A stretch of DNA of 64,000 nt from CANJXF01 sp043775015. Its GTDB lineage: Bacteria; Verrucomicrobiota; Verrucomicrobiia; Limisphaerales; CANJXF01. Both the position numbers and the translations under genes were made by a program. Positions 50,516 to 58,265 of this stretch are shown here, piece after piece (the stretch's first letter is position 1; each line of letters begins with the position of its first letter). Location: positions 6,252-70,251 of the forward strand of contig JAYVSV010000013.1 in NCBI GenBank assembly GCA_043775015.1. The letters run 5' to 3'. A model generated the notes under the pieces. That model had not been told where the DNA came from and did no database searches. It was given only the letters and a program-made list of their open reading frames with translations.

Positions 50516-51856
50516 TTAAGGATTTTTCAATTCTTCCGCCGCGTTGCTGCTGAGATTTTCCGGGGAATCCACCAGACCGGAAGCTTCGGGCGGCGGTGGA
50601 GCTTTGCTGTTCAACATTTGTGCGGCTTTGGTTTCGTCGAATTCATTTTCCCATTTCGCAACCAAAACGGTGGCCACGCCGTTGCCGATCAGGTTCGTCA
50701 CGGAACGCGCTTCGGCCATCAAACGATCCACGCCCAATATCAAAACCATTCCTTCGATCGGGATGGTGTGCAGCGAAGACAACGTTGCCGCCAGGGTGAT
50801 AAACGCGCTCCCCACCACGCCCGCCGCGCCTTTGGAGGTAATCAGGCAAACCAAAATGACGGTCAGTTCCTGCCAGATGCTCAGGTTCGCGTTGGTGGCT
50901 TGCGCAATAAAAATTGCCGCCATCGTTAAATAAATGCAGGAGCCATCCATGTTGAACGAATAGCCGGCGGGCAGCACCAGCCGCACCACGGGCTGCGAGC
51001 AACCGAGTTGTTCCAGGCGCGTCATCATGCGCGGCAAAACGGATTCCGAAGACGCCGTGCCGAGCACAATAAAAATCTCTTCGCGAATGAATTTTAAAAA
51101 CTTCCAAAGGCTGATCCCGTGCAACTTCAGCAATCCCCCAAGCAATATAAAAATGAACAACACGCTCGTGATGTAAACGCACGCCATCAACCCGAGCTGG
51201 GCGGTGATCGATTTTGTGCCGAACGTCGCCGTCGTGTAGGCAATCGCCCCAAAAGCGGCAAGCGGAGCCAGTCGGATAATCATCCCGATGATTTTGAGAA
51301 AGGCGTCGGCCAGTTTATCGAGCAGATGAATGATCGGTTTATTCGCATCACCCATCGCCGCAAGCGCGAGGCCGAAGAGGATCGAGAAAAACAAAACCTG
51401 GACGATGTCACCTTTCGCGAACGCATCCACGACACTGTTGGGAATAATATTTAAAACGAAATCGACGAAGCCGTGCGTCTTTGCGCTCGTCACGTATGAC
51501 GCAATCGCTTTTGTATCGAGCTTGCTCGGGTCCGCGTTGACTCCGACTCCGGGTTGCAACCACTTCACGACCACCCACCCGATGACGAGCGCGAGCGTGG
51601 TCATGACTTCGAAATAGAGAATCGCTTTGAATCCAACGCGCCCAACCCGCCTAAAGCTGCCCATTCCCGCCATTCCCACCACGACCGTCGTGAAAATAAT
51701 CGGGGCCACCACCATCCTGATCAGTTTTATGAAACCATCGCCCAACGGTTTCATTCTGGTTCCAAAATCCGGGAAATACATTCCCACGGCCACGCCCAAA
51801 ACAATGGCGATCAGAACCTGGAAGTAGAGGTGATGATAAAAAGGTTTTCGGTTCAC
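50516..51856 (-). CDS. Dicarboxylate/amino acid:cation symporter (DAACS family)
   Basis: Inner-membrane transporter of 446 residues with about 8 helices and two re-entrant loops. Family marks are FIVLGTASSESVLPRMMTRL (the serine-rich hairpin), GYSFNMDGSCIYLTMAAIFI (the NMDG region) and later LGVDRLMAEARSVTNLIGNG with the Asp and Arg-x2-N-x2-GN that bind dicarboxylates. It resembles DctA and GltP. Import of C4-dicarboxylates fits the nearby fumarase and Sdh genes, though glutamate is possible. Confidence 0.9.
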   Translation of the reverse strand: MNRKPFYHHLYFQVLIAIVLGVAVGMYFPDFGTRMKPLGDGFIKLIRMVVAPIIFTTVVVGMAGMGSFRRVGRVGFKAILYFEVMTTLALVIGWVVVKWLQPGVGVNADPSKLDTKAIASYVTSAKTHGFVDFVLNIIPNSVVDAFAKGDIVQVLFFSILFGLALAAMGDANKPIIHLLDKLADAFLKIIGMIIRLAPLAAFGAIAYTTATFGTKSITAQLGLMACVYITSVLFIFILLGGLLKLHGISLWKFLKFIREEIFIVLGTASSESVLPRMMTRLEQLGCSQPVVRLVLPAGYSFNMDGSCIYLTMAAIFIAQATNANLSIWQELTVILVCLITSKGAAGVVGSAFITLAATLSSLHTIPIEGMVLILGVDRLMAEARSVTNLIGNGVATVLVAKWENEFDETKAAQMLNSKAPPPPEASGLVDSPENLSSNAAEELKNP

Positions 51857-52224
51857 GCGTTTGAACGGGTTGCAGGTTTATACGAAGGGCGCGAATCGTT
51901 CACAAGCAAAGATGCGTTTTGCGACTCGCTCTGGGCGCATCTTGGCACCACCACCAGACAGGCGGGGCGGAACTCCAAACGGTGGTGGTGTCAAGATGCG
52001 CCCACTCGTTCTGAAGAATAATTCAGCATTTGGAAAGTCGGGCTTTTTCGCCTTCTGATTTTTGTTACAATTTCTCCATGCGAATAACTTCCAGAACGTG
52101 GCCCGGGTTTCCTTTGCAATCGAACCGAAGACCGCGCATCTCTGCTCCGCCGCGCAACGCGTGATTGGAAACAATCTGATCCGGATTTTGAGCTTCGTGA
52201 AAAATTCCAACGAAAAAAGAACGT
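51857..52224. other. Intergenic region with a 23-base-arm hairpin
   Basis: No gene is seen in this 368-base gap between divergent genes. An inverted repeat has exact arms at 51933-51955 and 51981-52003 (GGGCGCATCTTGG ... CCAAGATGCGCCC type) around a 25-base loop. It is likely a dispersed hairpin element; the SET gene promoter should be in 52010-52220. Confidence 0.65.
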
Positions 52225-52677
52225 ATGCCGAACCCAGCGAGTTGTTTGGAATTTAGAAATTCCGGAATCCACGGAATGGGTGCGTTCGCGAAAAGTTCGA
52301 TTCCCTCGGGAGCGCGCGTCATCGAGTACGTTGGCCAGAAAATCACAAAGGCGGAGTCGTTGCGGCGCTGCGAGCAAAGCAATCATTACATTTTTGCCCT
52401 CGACGAAAACTTTGATATTGACGGAAACATCGGCTGGAACCCGGCGAAGTTCCTCAATCATTGTTGCGCGCCGAACTGCGAGGCGCAGTGGACGGATGGA
52501 ACGATTTGGATTGTCGCGATTCGCCAAATCGCACTGGGTGAAGAAATCACGTTCAACTACAACTACGATTTGGAAGATTACAAAGAGCATCCGTGTCGAT
52601 GCGGTGCGGCGAATTGTGTTGGATACATTGTGGCCGAAGAATTTTTCCCGAAGTTTAAAACCGTAACTGTGCCATGA
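52225..52677 (+). CDS. SET-domain protein lysine methyltransferase
   Basis: Protein of 150 residues with the full SET fold. GIHGMGAFAKSSIPSGARVI is the N-SET start, FLNHCCAPNC holds the N-H of the SAM pocket (78-79), and GEEITFNYNYD provides the catalytic Tyr region (112-114). A post-SET cysteine cluster follows (CRCGAANCVGYI, Cys124, 126, 131), as in eukaryotic histone methyltransferases. By family it methylates a lysine using SAM; the target in this cell is not known. It stands alone with its own promoter region. Confidence 0.88.
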   Translation: MPNPASCLEFRNSGIHGMGAFAKSSIPSGARVIEYVGQKITKAESLRRCEQSNHYIFALDENFDIDGNIGWNPAKFLNHCCAPNCEAQWTDGTIWIVAIRQIALGEEITFNYNYDLEDYKEHPCRCGAANCVGYIVAEEFFPKFKTVTVP

Positions 52678-52766
52678 GGATGTTGTTCGCCCTCAAAGCT
52701 CTCTGAAAAGTAGCGGCGGGCCTCTGGTCCCGTCCCGCGCCTGCGGGAGCGGGATAGAGGGCGGTC

Positions 52767-52913
52767 CAATACGACGCCATTCTAAAAGCCTTTTATCAGC
52801 GGCTCCGGACCGCCGGAAAGAAACCCAAAGTGGCGTTGGTAGCCTGCATGCGCAAACTCGTCGTCCTTATAAACCGGTTGCTAAAAAATCCCAAATTTCA
52901 GCTTGCCAACTAA
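52767..52913 (+). pseudogene. IS110-family transposase, C-terminal remnant
   Basis: The plus strand reads 48 codons and a stop: YDAILKAFYQRLRTAGKKPK, then VALVACMRKLVVLINRLLKN. This matches the end of IS110-type (DEDD) transposases, whose last part has FYQRL-x3-GK-x-K-x-AL-A-MRKL. Everything before it is gone and the upstream bases are GC-rich hairpin sequence. It is a dead insertion-sequence fragment. Confidence 0.75.
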
Positions 52914-53040
52914 CACCGTTGCTACGGCCGGCGCGGACGCCCGCCGCTCCATTACCGTTCCTGAGTTTCTGAGTTTCAAATCGTATCTCGGATTCCCCTT
53001 CGCCTCCTTCGCCCCTTCGCGGGACAACCTCTCTGCTCAT

Positions 53041-53082
53041 CCATTGAAATAAGCCCGGCACCCGGGTTCCTAATCTTAATCT
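53041..53082. repeat. Half copy of the 33251-33401 element
   Basis: CCATTGAAATAAGCCCGGCA and the following TTCCTAATCTTAATC match the reverse complement of the right side of the MITE-like element at 33251-33401 with few changes. It directly abuts element B. Confidence 0.7.
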
Positions 53083-53084
53083 TA

Positions 53085-53204
53085 GAGTTTGTTTGAAAAC
53101 TCGCCCGGTGAGGACACCGGGCCTACAAGGGGTCGTGTTTTCCGCCAAAACTTGCAGGCCGCGTGCCCTCACGCGGCGGTTCGAGAGAGTTTTCAAACAA
53201 GCTC
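53085..53204. repeat. MITE-like element B, GAGTTTGTTTGAAAAC ends
   Basis: A 120-base element with ends GAGTTTGTTTGAAAAC (53085-53100) and GTTTTCAAACAAGCTC (53189-53204), one mismatch. The core holds CCCGGTGAGGACACCGGG and GCGTGCCCTCACGCGG hairpins. Size equals element A. Confidence 0.8.
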
Positions 53205-53880
53205 TCATCCGAATCCATGCAGTTGGGATTTCTTTTAACCACGGATGAACACGGATCAGCAGGCCGTAACGGTTTCAAGATGTCTCCCACCAAACGGTGC
53301 GCCTGCCTCTACCACCGGAAGTTTCCATTCTCACCGCTTTATCTGTGTCCATCTGTGTCCATCCGTGGTTTCAATTGAATTGTCCCGGCCAAGCCCCAGT
53401 CTGTCACTGACGCTGGCCACGTGGATCCATTGGTCCACTAGTTCGTCGTTCTGGCGCGCGATGGCTTTGCATTTCCAGACGGTTCTGGCGCCGGGAGCGG
53501 AGTTTGGTTGAACAAAAATCTACGCACGTTTCCTGGATTTGTTGGTTTGATTGTGTTGGGAATAATTTTTTCAATCGTGACCTCATCACCCACTCTGCCA
53601 AGGGTATTTTCGGCAATTGCGGACCAGCGCGCGCACCATGACACAGCCCCCCGGAAAACGGGTGAACGTAACGGAGCGCCGATTTGCCATCGGCTTTGAT
53701 TCCACATTTATCCAATGTTTAGCCAACGATGAAAGCCGGTCCCGCAGTTGCGGGATCGGTGCTCCTGGGGTTAAGAAGGCGACCCGGAGATTTGGCTCAT
53801 GAAATAGGTGGAGCGGGTGCAGCCGTGGCCATTGCTGCGGGCAGTTTCGTTCCAGAGACCATTGGGTTGATTTGCAGAAA
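53205..53880. other. Non-coding region with hairpin repeats
   Basis: No convincing gene. An inverted repeat of the ACCACGGATGAACACGGA / TCCATCCGTGGT type spans about 53238-53372, with a tandem CTGTGTCCAT inside the right arm. A CCCGCAGTTGCGGGAT hairpin is near 53743. A minus-strand stretch at about 53380-53520 has protein-like codons but no match that I recognise. Confidence 0.5.
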
Positions 53881-53881
53881 G

Positions 53882-53955
53882 TGGAGCGGGTGGAGGGAAT
53901 CGAACCCTCGTGGCCAGTTTGGAAAACTGGGGCTCTACCATTGAGCTACACCCGC
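53882..53955 (-). tRNA. tRNA-Gly (anticodon TCC)
   Basis: The minus strand gives acceptor stem GCGGGTG/CACCCGC, D arm TAGCTCAATGGTAGAGC, anticodon stem CCAGT-TTTCCAA-ACTGG with TCC, T arm with GGTTCGATTCC, discriminator T as usual for Gly, and encoded CCA. Confidence 0.95.
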
Positions 53956-54044
53956 TTGTGCGAAGCGCACCGACATCTTAATGACGAGCCTCGACTTGTC
54001 AATTCCTTGCAATCCCTGGTCAGGGCTCAATGGGGTTCGGAGTT

Positions 54045-54302
54045 CCGCCTTCAGCCGGTTTCGAGCCGCGTAAACGCGGAACTCCAAGCATGCAAAAATT
54101 TCTAAGAGACTGTCTGAAAATGTAGCGTCGGGCGTCTCGCCCGACGTGGAGGGCGCGCGTCCCGCCGCCCGGAAAGAACGTCCACGTTGGGTGGGATGCA
54201 AAAATTCCCGTCTTGATCGCCTGTTCTGGCGTTTTTCCGCCGGGCGAGACGCCACGGCTCCACGGCAGGCGAGACGCCCGCCGCTACTTTTCAGACAGGC
54301 TC
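54045..54302. repeat. Hairpin plus MITE-like element C
   Basis: A GGAGTTCCGCCTTCAG ... CGCGGAACTCC hairpin at 54045-54085 shares its arms with the core of element A. It is followed by element C (54106-54302, 197 bases) with ends GAGACTGTCTGAAAA and TTTTCAGACAGGCTC (one mismatch) and GC-rich CGGGCGTCTCGCCCG hairpins inside. No gene is seen in 53956-54487. Confidence 0.75.
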
Positions 54303-54487
54303 AACTGAGCCGTTACCGTATCTTTAGTCGAAGTGTCTTGGAAATGATCCGGAATTCGTTTCACATCAAATCCTCTTTTCTTCGCACGGTCTTCTGTGGT
54401 TTATTTCGCGTCTCATTGAATTGAGCGATTTCCACCGCACCCAAATTGAACTTGATCGCTCGATTTGTTCCGTGTCGAAAAAATAAT

Positions 54488-55867
54488 ATGGGAAAAGAAT
54501 TTAGCATTACGCCGAAAAACGTGCCGCACGTGCAAACCAAATATCGCCGCATTGGCACGCCGCTCCCCCACCCCGAATCTTTGCCGACTCTGGAAAAACT
54601 GCGCACTTACGAACCGATTTCCATGCGCGGCCAACCGCCGCTCGTCTGGGATCGTGCCGAGGATGTTTTTGTTTACGACAAATATGGGAATCGCTGGATC
54701 GATTGGAGTTCGGGTGTTCTGGTCACGAATGCGGGCCACGGTGCGCCGGAAATCAAGCAGGCGATCATCGACCAGGTGAACAGCGGGCTGTTGCACAATT
54801 ATGTTTTCCCGAGTGAAGAACGGGCGGAGTTGGCGGAATTTTTAATCAGCCTTGCGCCGAAAGGATTGGAAAAAGTTTTCCTGCTCACCACCGGTTCGGA
54901 GGCGGCGGAGAATGCGATTAAACTCGCCCGCTCTCACGGAATCAAAAAAGGGGGCACCAAAAAAATCGGCATTATCGGTGCGGAACGCGGGTTCCACGGT
55001 CGCACCCTTGGCTCGCAGCAGGCGGGTGGCATTCCCGGACAGAAAGGTTGGATCGTGAATGAAGATCCCGCGATTATCCAGGTTCCCTTCCCTGACGGTT
55101 ACTGGACCACGGACACAAGCTTCGAATATTTCCTGAGTTCCATTAAGAAAAAAGGAATGGAGCCGCAAAATGTCGCGGGCGTTATTTTCGAAACGTACCA
55201 AGGGGTCGGTCCCGATTTCGCGCCGGTCGAATACATCCACAAACTGGCGACCTGGTGTAAGAACCACGATGTCGTTTTAATTTTTGACGAAGTTCAAGCG
55301 GGGTTTGGTCGCACTGGAAAAATGTGGGCCTTCGAGCATTACGGGGTGACGCCGGATTTAATTTGCTGCGGAAAAGGAATCAGCAGTTCGCTCCCGTTGT
55401 CCGCTGTGCTGGGTCGGACTGAAATCATGGACCAATTTCCGCCAGGCTCCATGACCAGCACGCACACGGGAAATCCCGTTTGCGCGGCCGCTGCCCTGGC
55501 GAGCTTGAAAAAAATCGTAAACGAAAATCTAACCGCGAACGCCGCGCGCCTCGGTGAAGTTCTTTTAGCCGGACTCAAAACCATTCAGGAAAAACATTCT
55601 GACGTGATTGGCCATTACTCCGGACGTGGTTTGGTGGCCGGATTGCAAATGACCAAGCGCGGGAAAAAAGAAGCAGACCACGATCTGGCCCATTCCGTGA
55701 TCGAACGTTGTTTTCATAAAGGGTTGCTCTTCTTTGCGCCGGTCGGGGCCTGGGGACAAACCGTAAAAATCGCGCCGCCGTTGACGATTACCGAAGAAGT
55801 TTTGCGAGAAGGCTTGGCGGTCCTGGCGGAATCGGTTGATGAAGCAGTTGCGGAGCAGAAATCGTAA
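54488..55867 (+). CDS. Class III aminotransferase (GabT/ArgD-like)
   Basis: PLP enzyme of about 459 residues starting at MGKEFSITP. It has WIDWSSGVLVTNAGH, the phosphate-binding TTGSEAAENAIKLAR, ERGFHGRTLG, the Asp of VVLIFDEVQAGFGRTGKM and the PLP Lys in LICCGKGISSSLPL, then TSTHTGNPVCAAAA. It swaps an amino group from an omega-amine such as GABA or ornithine to 2-oxoglutarate; the exact substrate cannot be told. An earlier ATG at 54446 adds 14 residues that look non-coding. It stands alone between repeats and tRNA-Pro. Confidence 0.88.
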   Translation: MGKEFSITPKNVPHVQTKYRRIGTPLPHPESLPTLEKLRTYEPISMRGQPPLVWDRAEDVFVYDKYGNRWIDWSSGVLVTNAGHGAPEIKQAIIDQVNSGLLHNYVFPSEERAELAEFLISLAPKGLEKVFLLTTGSEAAENAIKLARSHGIKKGGTKKIGIIGAERGFHGRTLGSQQAGGIPGQKGWIVNEDPAIIQVPFPDGYWTTDTSFEYFLSSIKKKGMEPQNVAGVIFETYQGVGPDFAPVEYIHKLATWCKNHDVVLIFDEVQAGFGRTGKMWAFEHYGVTPDLICCGKGISSSLPLSAVLGRTEIMDQFPPGSMTSTHTGNPVCAAAALASLKKIVNENLTANAARLGEVLLAGLKTIQEKHSDVIGHYSGRGLVAGLQMTKRGKKEADHDLAHSVIERCFHKGLLFFAPVGAWGQTVKIAPPLTITEEVLREGLAVLAESVDEAVAEQKS

Positions 55868-55947
55868 ATCAACCGGTCGCGTTCGAGGAAATTGTAGTTC
55901 TTATTTACAATTCAAGGGAACCTCGGCAATTTTCTTTTCATCGGTGG

Positions 55948-56024
55948 CGGGACGTAGCGTAGCCTGGTAGCGCGCTTGTTTCGGGTACAAGAGGTCGGGG
56001 GTTCGAATCCCCCCGTCCCGACCA
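55948..56024 (+). tRNA. tRNA-Pro (anticodon CGG)
   Basis: Acceptor stem CGGGACG/CGTCCCG, D arm with TAGCGTAGCCTGGTAGC, anticodon arm CTTGT-TTCGGGT-ACAAG with CGG, T arm GGGGGTTCGAATCCCCC, discriminator A and encoded CCA. The Mu-like element ends just downstream. Confidence 0.95.
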
Positions 56025-56239
56025 TCCCTCTCTCACTTTTGCAGTAGGACATAAGGTTTAGAGAATTGGTAATAGGTTGGAAACAACCGTAATAAGCGTA
56101 ATTATCAATGACTTACGTCGTAATGTGACGACTTTAAGAGGTTTGTTAAAAATTGCCATCAAAACATCATTTTGACAAAGGTTTAGAGGTTTTTAACTAT
56201 CTAAAAACAGCATTTTAATGTTCGACGTGAAGCGAATTT
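56025..56239. other. AT-rich border with repeated AAGGTTTAGAG sites, possible element end
   Basis: This gap is much more AT-rich than both sides. AAGGTTTAGAGA at 56053, AAGAGGTTTGTTAA at 56137 and AAAGGTTTAGAGG at 56177 look like repeated protein-binding sites, as at Mu-type transposon ends. A TG dinucleotide at 56040 could be the terminus. This is a suggestion from spacing only. Confidence 0.4.
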
Positions 56240-56449
56240 TTACGTCTCACGTCCGCCATCGCTTATGCGGACTTTAGGCATCGCGGCGGCGCGGCATTTT
56301 TTGCAGAGGATTTGGCCGGAGTCGGTCATCTCGACATCGCGGAGCGAGTATTCGTTTTGACACACTTCGCATTCTTGCAGCACCGCATCGGGAGGGATTC
56401 CGAGCAGCGGGACTTTGAAGCCTTCGCGCTCATGATCTTTTAGAGCCAT
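56240..56449 (-). CDS. Small zinc-ribbon protein
   Basis: Protein of 69 residues with two Cys pairs (CEVCQNEY and LCKKC), likely binding one zinc. It is the last gene seen in the Mu-like block, 4 bases after the methyltransferase stop, so in the same transcript. Similar small zinc proteins are frequent in phages. No specific role is known. Confidence 0.65.
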   Translation of the reverse strand: MALKDHEREGFKVPLLGIPPDAVLQECEVCQNEYSLRDVEMTDSGQILCKKCRAAAMPKVRISDGGRET

Positions 56450-56453
56450 ATTT

Positions 56454-57407
56454 TTATGAGTTTGTCGCAGGTGCGGCGTGGCTCAGTTCTTGGTCGTTAG
56501 ACATCTGGGCGACGCGCATCATAGTGCGGATGATTTCCGCCGCGACTTGCGGGACGATGGCGTTTCCGAGTGATTTGAGGCGGTGTGGCCGATTGGGTAT
56601 CCCATCAGCCACTCGACCCACTCCGGGTTCAGTTGCCCATGCAGCGGGCGCGGCTGCCCCGTCACGACTTGCGCGAGCGTGGGCCGGAATCGGGTGCTGC
56701 TGTATCCCTCCGTCTTGTTGGCTCTCGGCGTGGGAGACAGGTTCACCGCCGTTGCCAGCTTGCGCCCCGTTTTTCCTTTCGGCTCCGGCCCACCCGTCGA
56801 GGCGGTCGGCGGCGGCCACATTTTCCCAGGCATCCAGTTCGTTCTCGCAACTTCCTCTGTTGTTTTCGGCCCGTTGGTATTCGCATTTTTGTTTGGAGCT
56901 TGGCTTGAGGTGGGTGTCGGCAGCAAGTATCCATACCCTGTCTCGCCGGTGTGAGGCATCGAGGGCACAAGCCGGAATAACAATCGGCCACGCGGCGTAG
57001 CCGAGACCCTCCAAATCAACAAGCACTTTGTCGAGTTCCATGCCGATGATTCCAGCAACATTTCCACCAAGCACCCAAGCGGGCCTGGCATCCGAAATAA
57101 CTCGGCGCATTTCCGGCCAGAGGTGACGGTCATCTTCTGCGCCTCGCCGCTTCCCGGCGTGGCTGAAAGGCTGACAAGGAAATCCTCCCGTGACGAGATC
57201 GGCGCGGACGCCTCGGATGTTTCTGATGTCGCCGTAATTTGGCACGGCCGGCCAGTGTTTTTTGAGGATGGAGCAGGCATAAGGTTCGATTTCACTAAAG
57301 CCGATTGTTTCAATTCCGCCGGCCATCTGGCAGGCGAGCGCGAAGCCTCCAATGCCAGAAAATAAATCCAGATGTCGAACAAAGTCTTTGGCGGTGTCCA
57401 TGCTCAT
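56454..57407 (-). CDS. C5-cytosine DNA methyltransferase, motif VI Glu replaced
   Basis: Dcm-like enzyme of 317 residues. Motif I is DLFSGIGGF, motif IV GGFPCQPFS with the catalytic Cys, motif VI appears as LGGNVAG in place of the usual ENV (Glu to Gly at residue 115, GGA at 57063-57065), motif VIII RRDRVWIL and motifs IX-X SLGNAIVPQVAAEI. The stretch between VIII and IX is only about 100 residues and low in order, so the target domain is short. In phages such enzymes protect DNA from host restriction. Lack of the Glu may reduce activity. Its start overlaps the DUF4326 gene in ATGA. A second frame covers almost all of it (see findings). Confidence 0.85.
   Translation of the reverse strand: MSMDTAKDFVRHLDLFSGIGGFALACQMAGGIETIGFSEIEPYACSILKKHWPAVPNYGDIRNIRGVRADLVTGGFPCQPFSHAGKRRGAEDDRHLWPEMRRVISDARPAWVLGGNVAGIIGMELDKVLVDLEGLGYAAWPIVIPACALDASHRRDRVWILAADTHLKPSSKQKCEYQRAENNRGSCENELDAWENVAAADRLDGWAGAERKNGAQAGNGGEPVSHAESQQDGGIQQHPIPAHARASRDGAAAPAAWATEPGVGRVADGIPNRPHRLKSLGNAIVPQVAAEIIRTMMRVAQMSNDQELSHAAPATNS
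56519..57382 (-). CDS. Possible overlapping gene in another frame of the methyltransferase
   Basis: A 287-residue frame lies on the same strand inside the methyltransferase gene. It has segments I recall from stand-alone phage ORFs: FLVSLSATPGSGEAQKMTVT, LLESSAWNSTKCLLIW, PSMPHTGETGYGYLLPTPTS and LNPEWVEWLMGYPIGHT near the C-terminus, then ETPSSRKSRRKSS. Part of this could be a forced shadow of the conserved methyltransferase motifs. The C-terminal piece with WVEWLMG is the best sign of a real second product. Not proven; low confidence. Confidence 0.35.
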   Translation of the reverse strand: MFDIWIYFLALEASRSPARWPAELKQSALVKSNLMPAPSSKNTGRPCQITATSETSEASAPISSREDFLVSLSATPGSGEAQKMTVTSGRKCAELFRMPGPLGCLVEMLLESSAWNSTKCLLIWRVSATPRGRLLFRLVPSMPHTGETGYGYLLPTPTSSQAPNKNANTNGPKTTEEVARTNWMPGKMWPPPTASTGGPEPKGKTGRKLATAVNLSPTPRANKTEGYSSTRFRPTLAQVVTGQPRPLHGQLNPEWVEWLMGYPIGHTASNHSETPSSRKSRRKSSAL

Positions 57408-58084
57408 TCTTTTTCGCGCCCGTGGCTCATCTTATCGTTAGCCAGCCTGAGCAGCACGTCCGCATGACATGGCGCATCCAAAGCACAGAAGCACGCGAGG
57501 TCTTTGCCGCGCAGTTCGGCCATCATCACCCGGAACTTCAGGCTGCCAGCGGCGAGTTCTTGTTTCATCATTTGGGCGAAGGCTTCGACGCATTCTTCCG
57601 GCGTCCCATCGCGGCCCACGCGATACGGATTTCCGTATTTTCCAGGGCGCGTCACAGTCACGGCGTGGTCAGGCTTCCTGTATCCTTTCTTTCGAGAAAG
57701 TTGGATTCGACGAGGCTGGCTAAAATTAGTGTTCGGCGACTGCTCACGCTCGGCTGTTTCATCGCGCACTAGGGCATTCCACTCACTACCCCACGGCATG
57801 AAGCACCGCCGTCGTATTTCACCGATGTTGTCGCCCGTGATGGTTTGCTGGTCGAGCCAGTGGCGCAGTTCCATTCCCATTTCACCGCCGTATATTTTCT
57901 GCACGAGCACCGAGTTCTCGGCTTGGAAAGCGCGGAGTTTCCAATGCCGAATGCAGTCACTTCGCGCTCCGCTTTGTTCGTGGCTTCCGCCGCATTCGTG
58001 GCAGGTCGCCGAACCGGAGGCTCGCCTTGCAGCACGTTCGGACGCCATCTCTTGCAGACCACATTTTGGCATTGTTGGTATCAT
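57404..58084 (-). CDS. DUF4326-domain protein
   Basis: Protein of 226 residues. The C-terminal half (about residues 127-220) is a DUF4326 domain: RIQLSRKKGYRKPDHAVTVT and YGNPYRVG, then LRGKDLACFCALDAPCHADV with its conserved Cys and His. This domain is found in phage and mobile-element proteins of unknown role. The N-terminal half has a CHECGG and SGARSDCIRHW Cys/His group and no known fold. It sits in an ATGA-linked run with the methyltransferase downstream and a tiny frame upstream. Confidence 0.75.
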   Translation of the reverse strand: MIPTMPKCGLQEMASERAARRASGSATCHECGGSHEQSGARSDCIRHWKLRAFQAENSVLVQKIYGGEMGMELRHWLDQQTITGDNIGEIRRRCFMPWGSEWNALVRDETAEREQSPNTNFSQPRRIQLSRKKGYRKPDHAVTVTRPGKYGNPYRVGRDGTPEECVEAFAQMMKQELAAGSLKFRVMMAELRGKDLACFCALDAPCHADVLLRLANDKMSHGREKE

Positions 58085-58140
58085 AGGTTTTTTGCCGCCT
58101 CCGGTCGGTCAGCTTCTGCGCTTGGTGTTTCTGTTGTCAT
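58081..58140 (-). CDS. Tiny ORF, 19 residues, coupled to the DUF4326 gene
   Basis: ATG at 58140 to TGA at 58081 encodes MTTETPSAEADRPEAAKNL. Its stop overlaps the next ATG in ATGA, and the previous tiny frame ends just before it. The tight packing matches the rest of the operon. Too short to judge function. Confidence 0.35.
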   Translation of the reverse strand: MTTETPSAEADRPEAAKNL

Positions 58141-58254
58141 CTAATTCCTATCAAGAGTTTTGTAGAGGCTCTTTTCATCGCAGAACATAATGGTGACGCG
58201 CATCACTAGCACTTTTGCCAATTCGATATTTATTTTACGAGATGTTGTTTTCAT
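58141..58254 (-). CDS. Tiny ORF, 37 residues
   Basis: ATG at 58254 to TAG at 58141 encodes MKTTSRKINIELAKVLVMRV and a short tail. It abuts the 19-codon frame, fits the operon spacing and is AT-richer than the flanks. No family recognised. Confidence 0.35.
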   Translation of the reverse strand: MKTTSRKINIELAKVLVMRVTIMFCDEKSLYKTLDRN

Positions 58255-58265
58255 TTCTGTTGCGC

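Noticed and set aside
53380..53520. Possible gene fragment on the minus strand
   Set aside because: Codon pattern is protein-like (WKCKAIARQNDELVDQWI) but I recognise no family and there is no start, so it is not listed as a gene.
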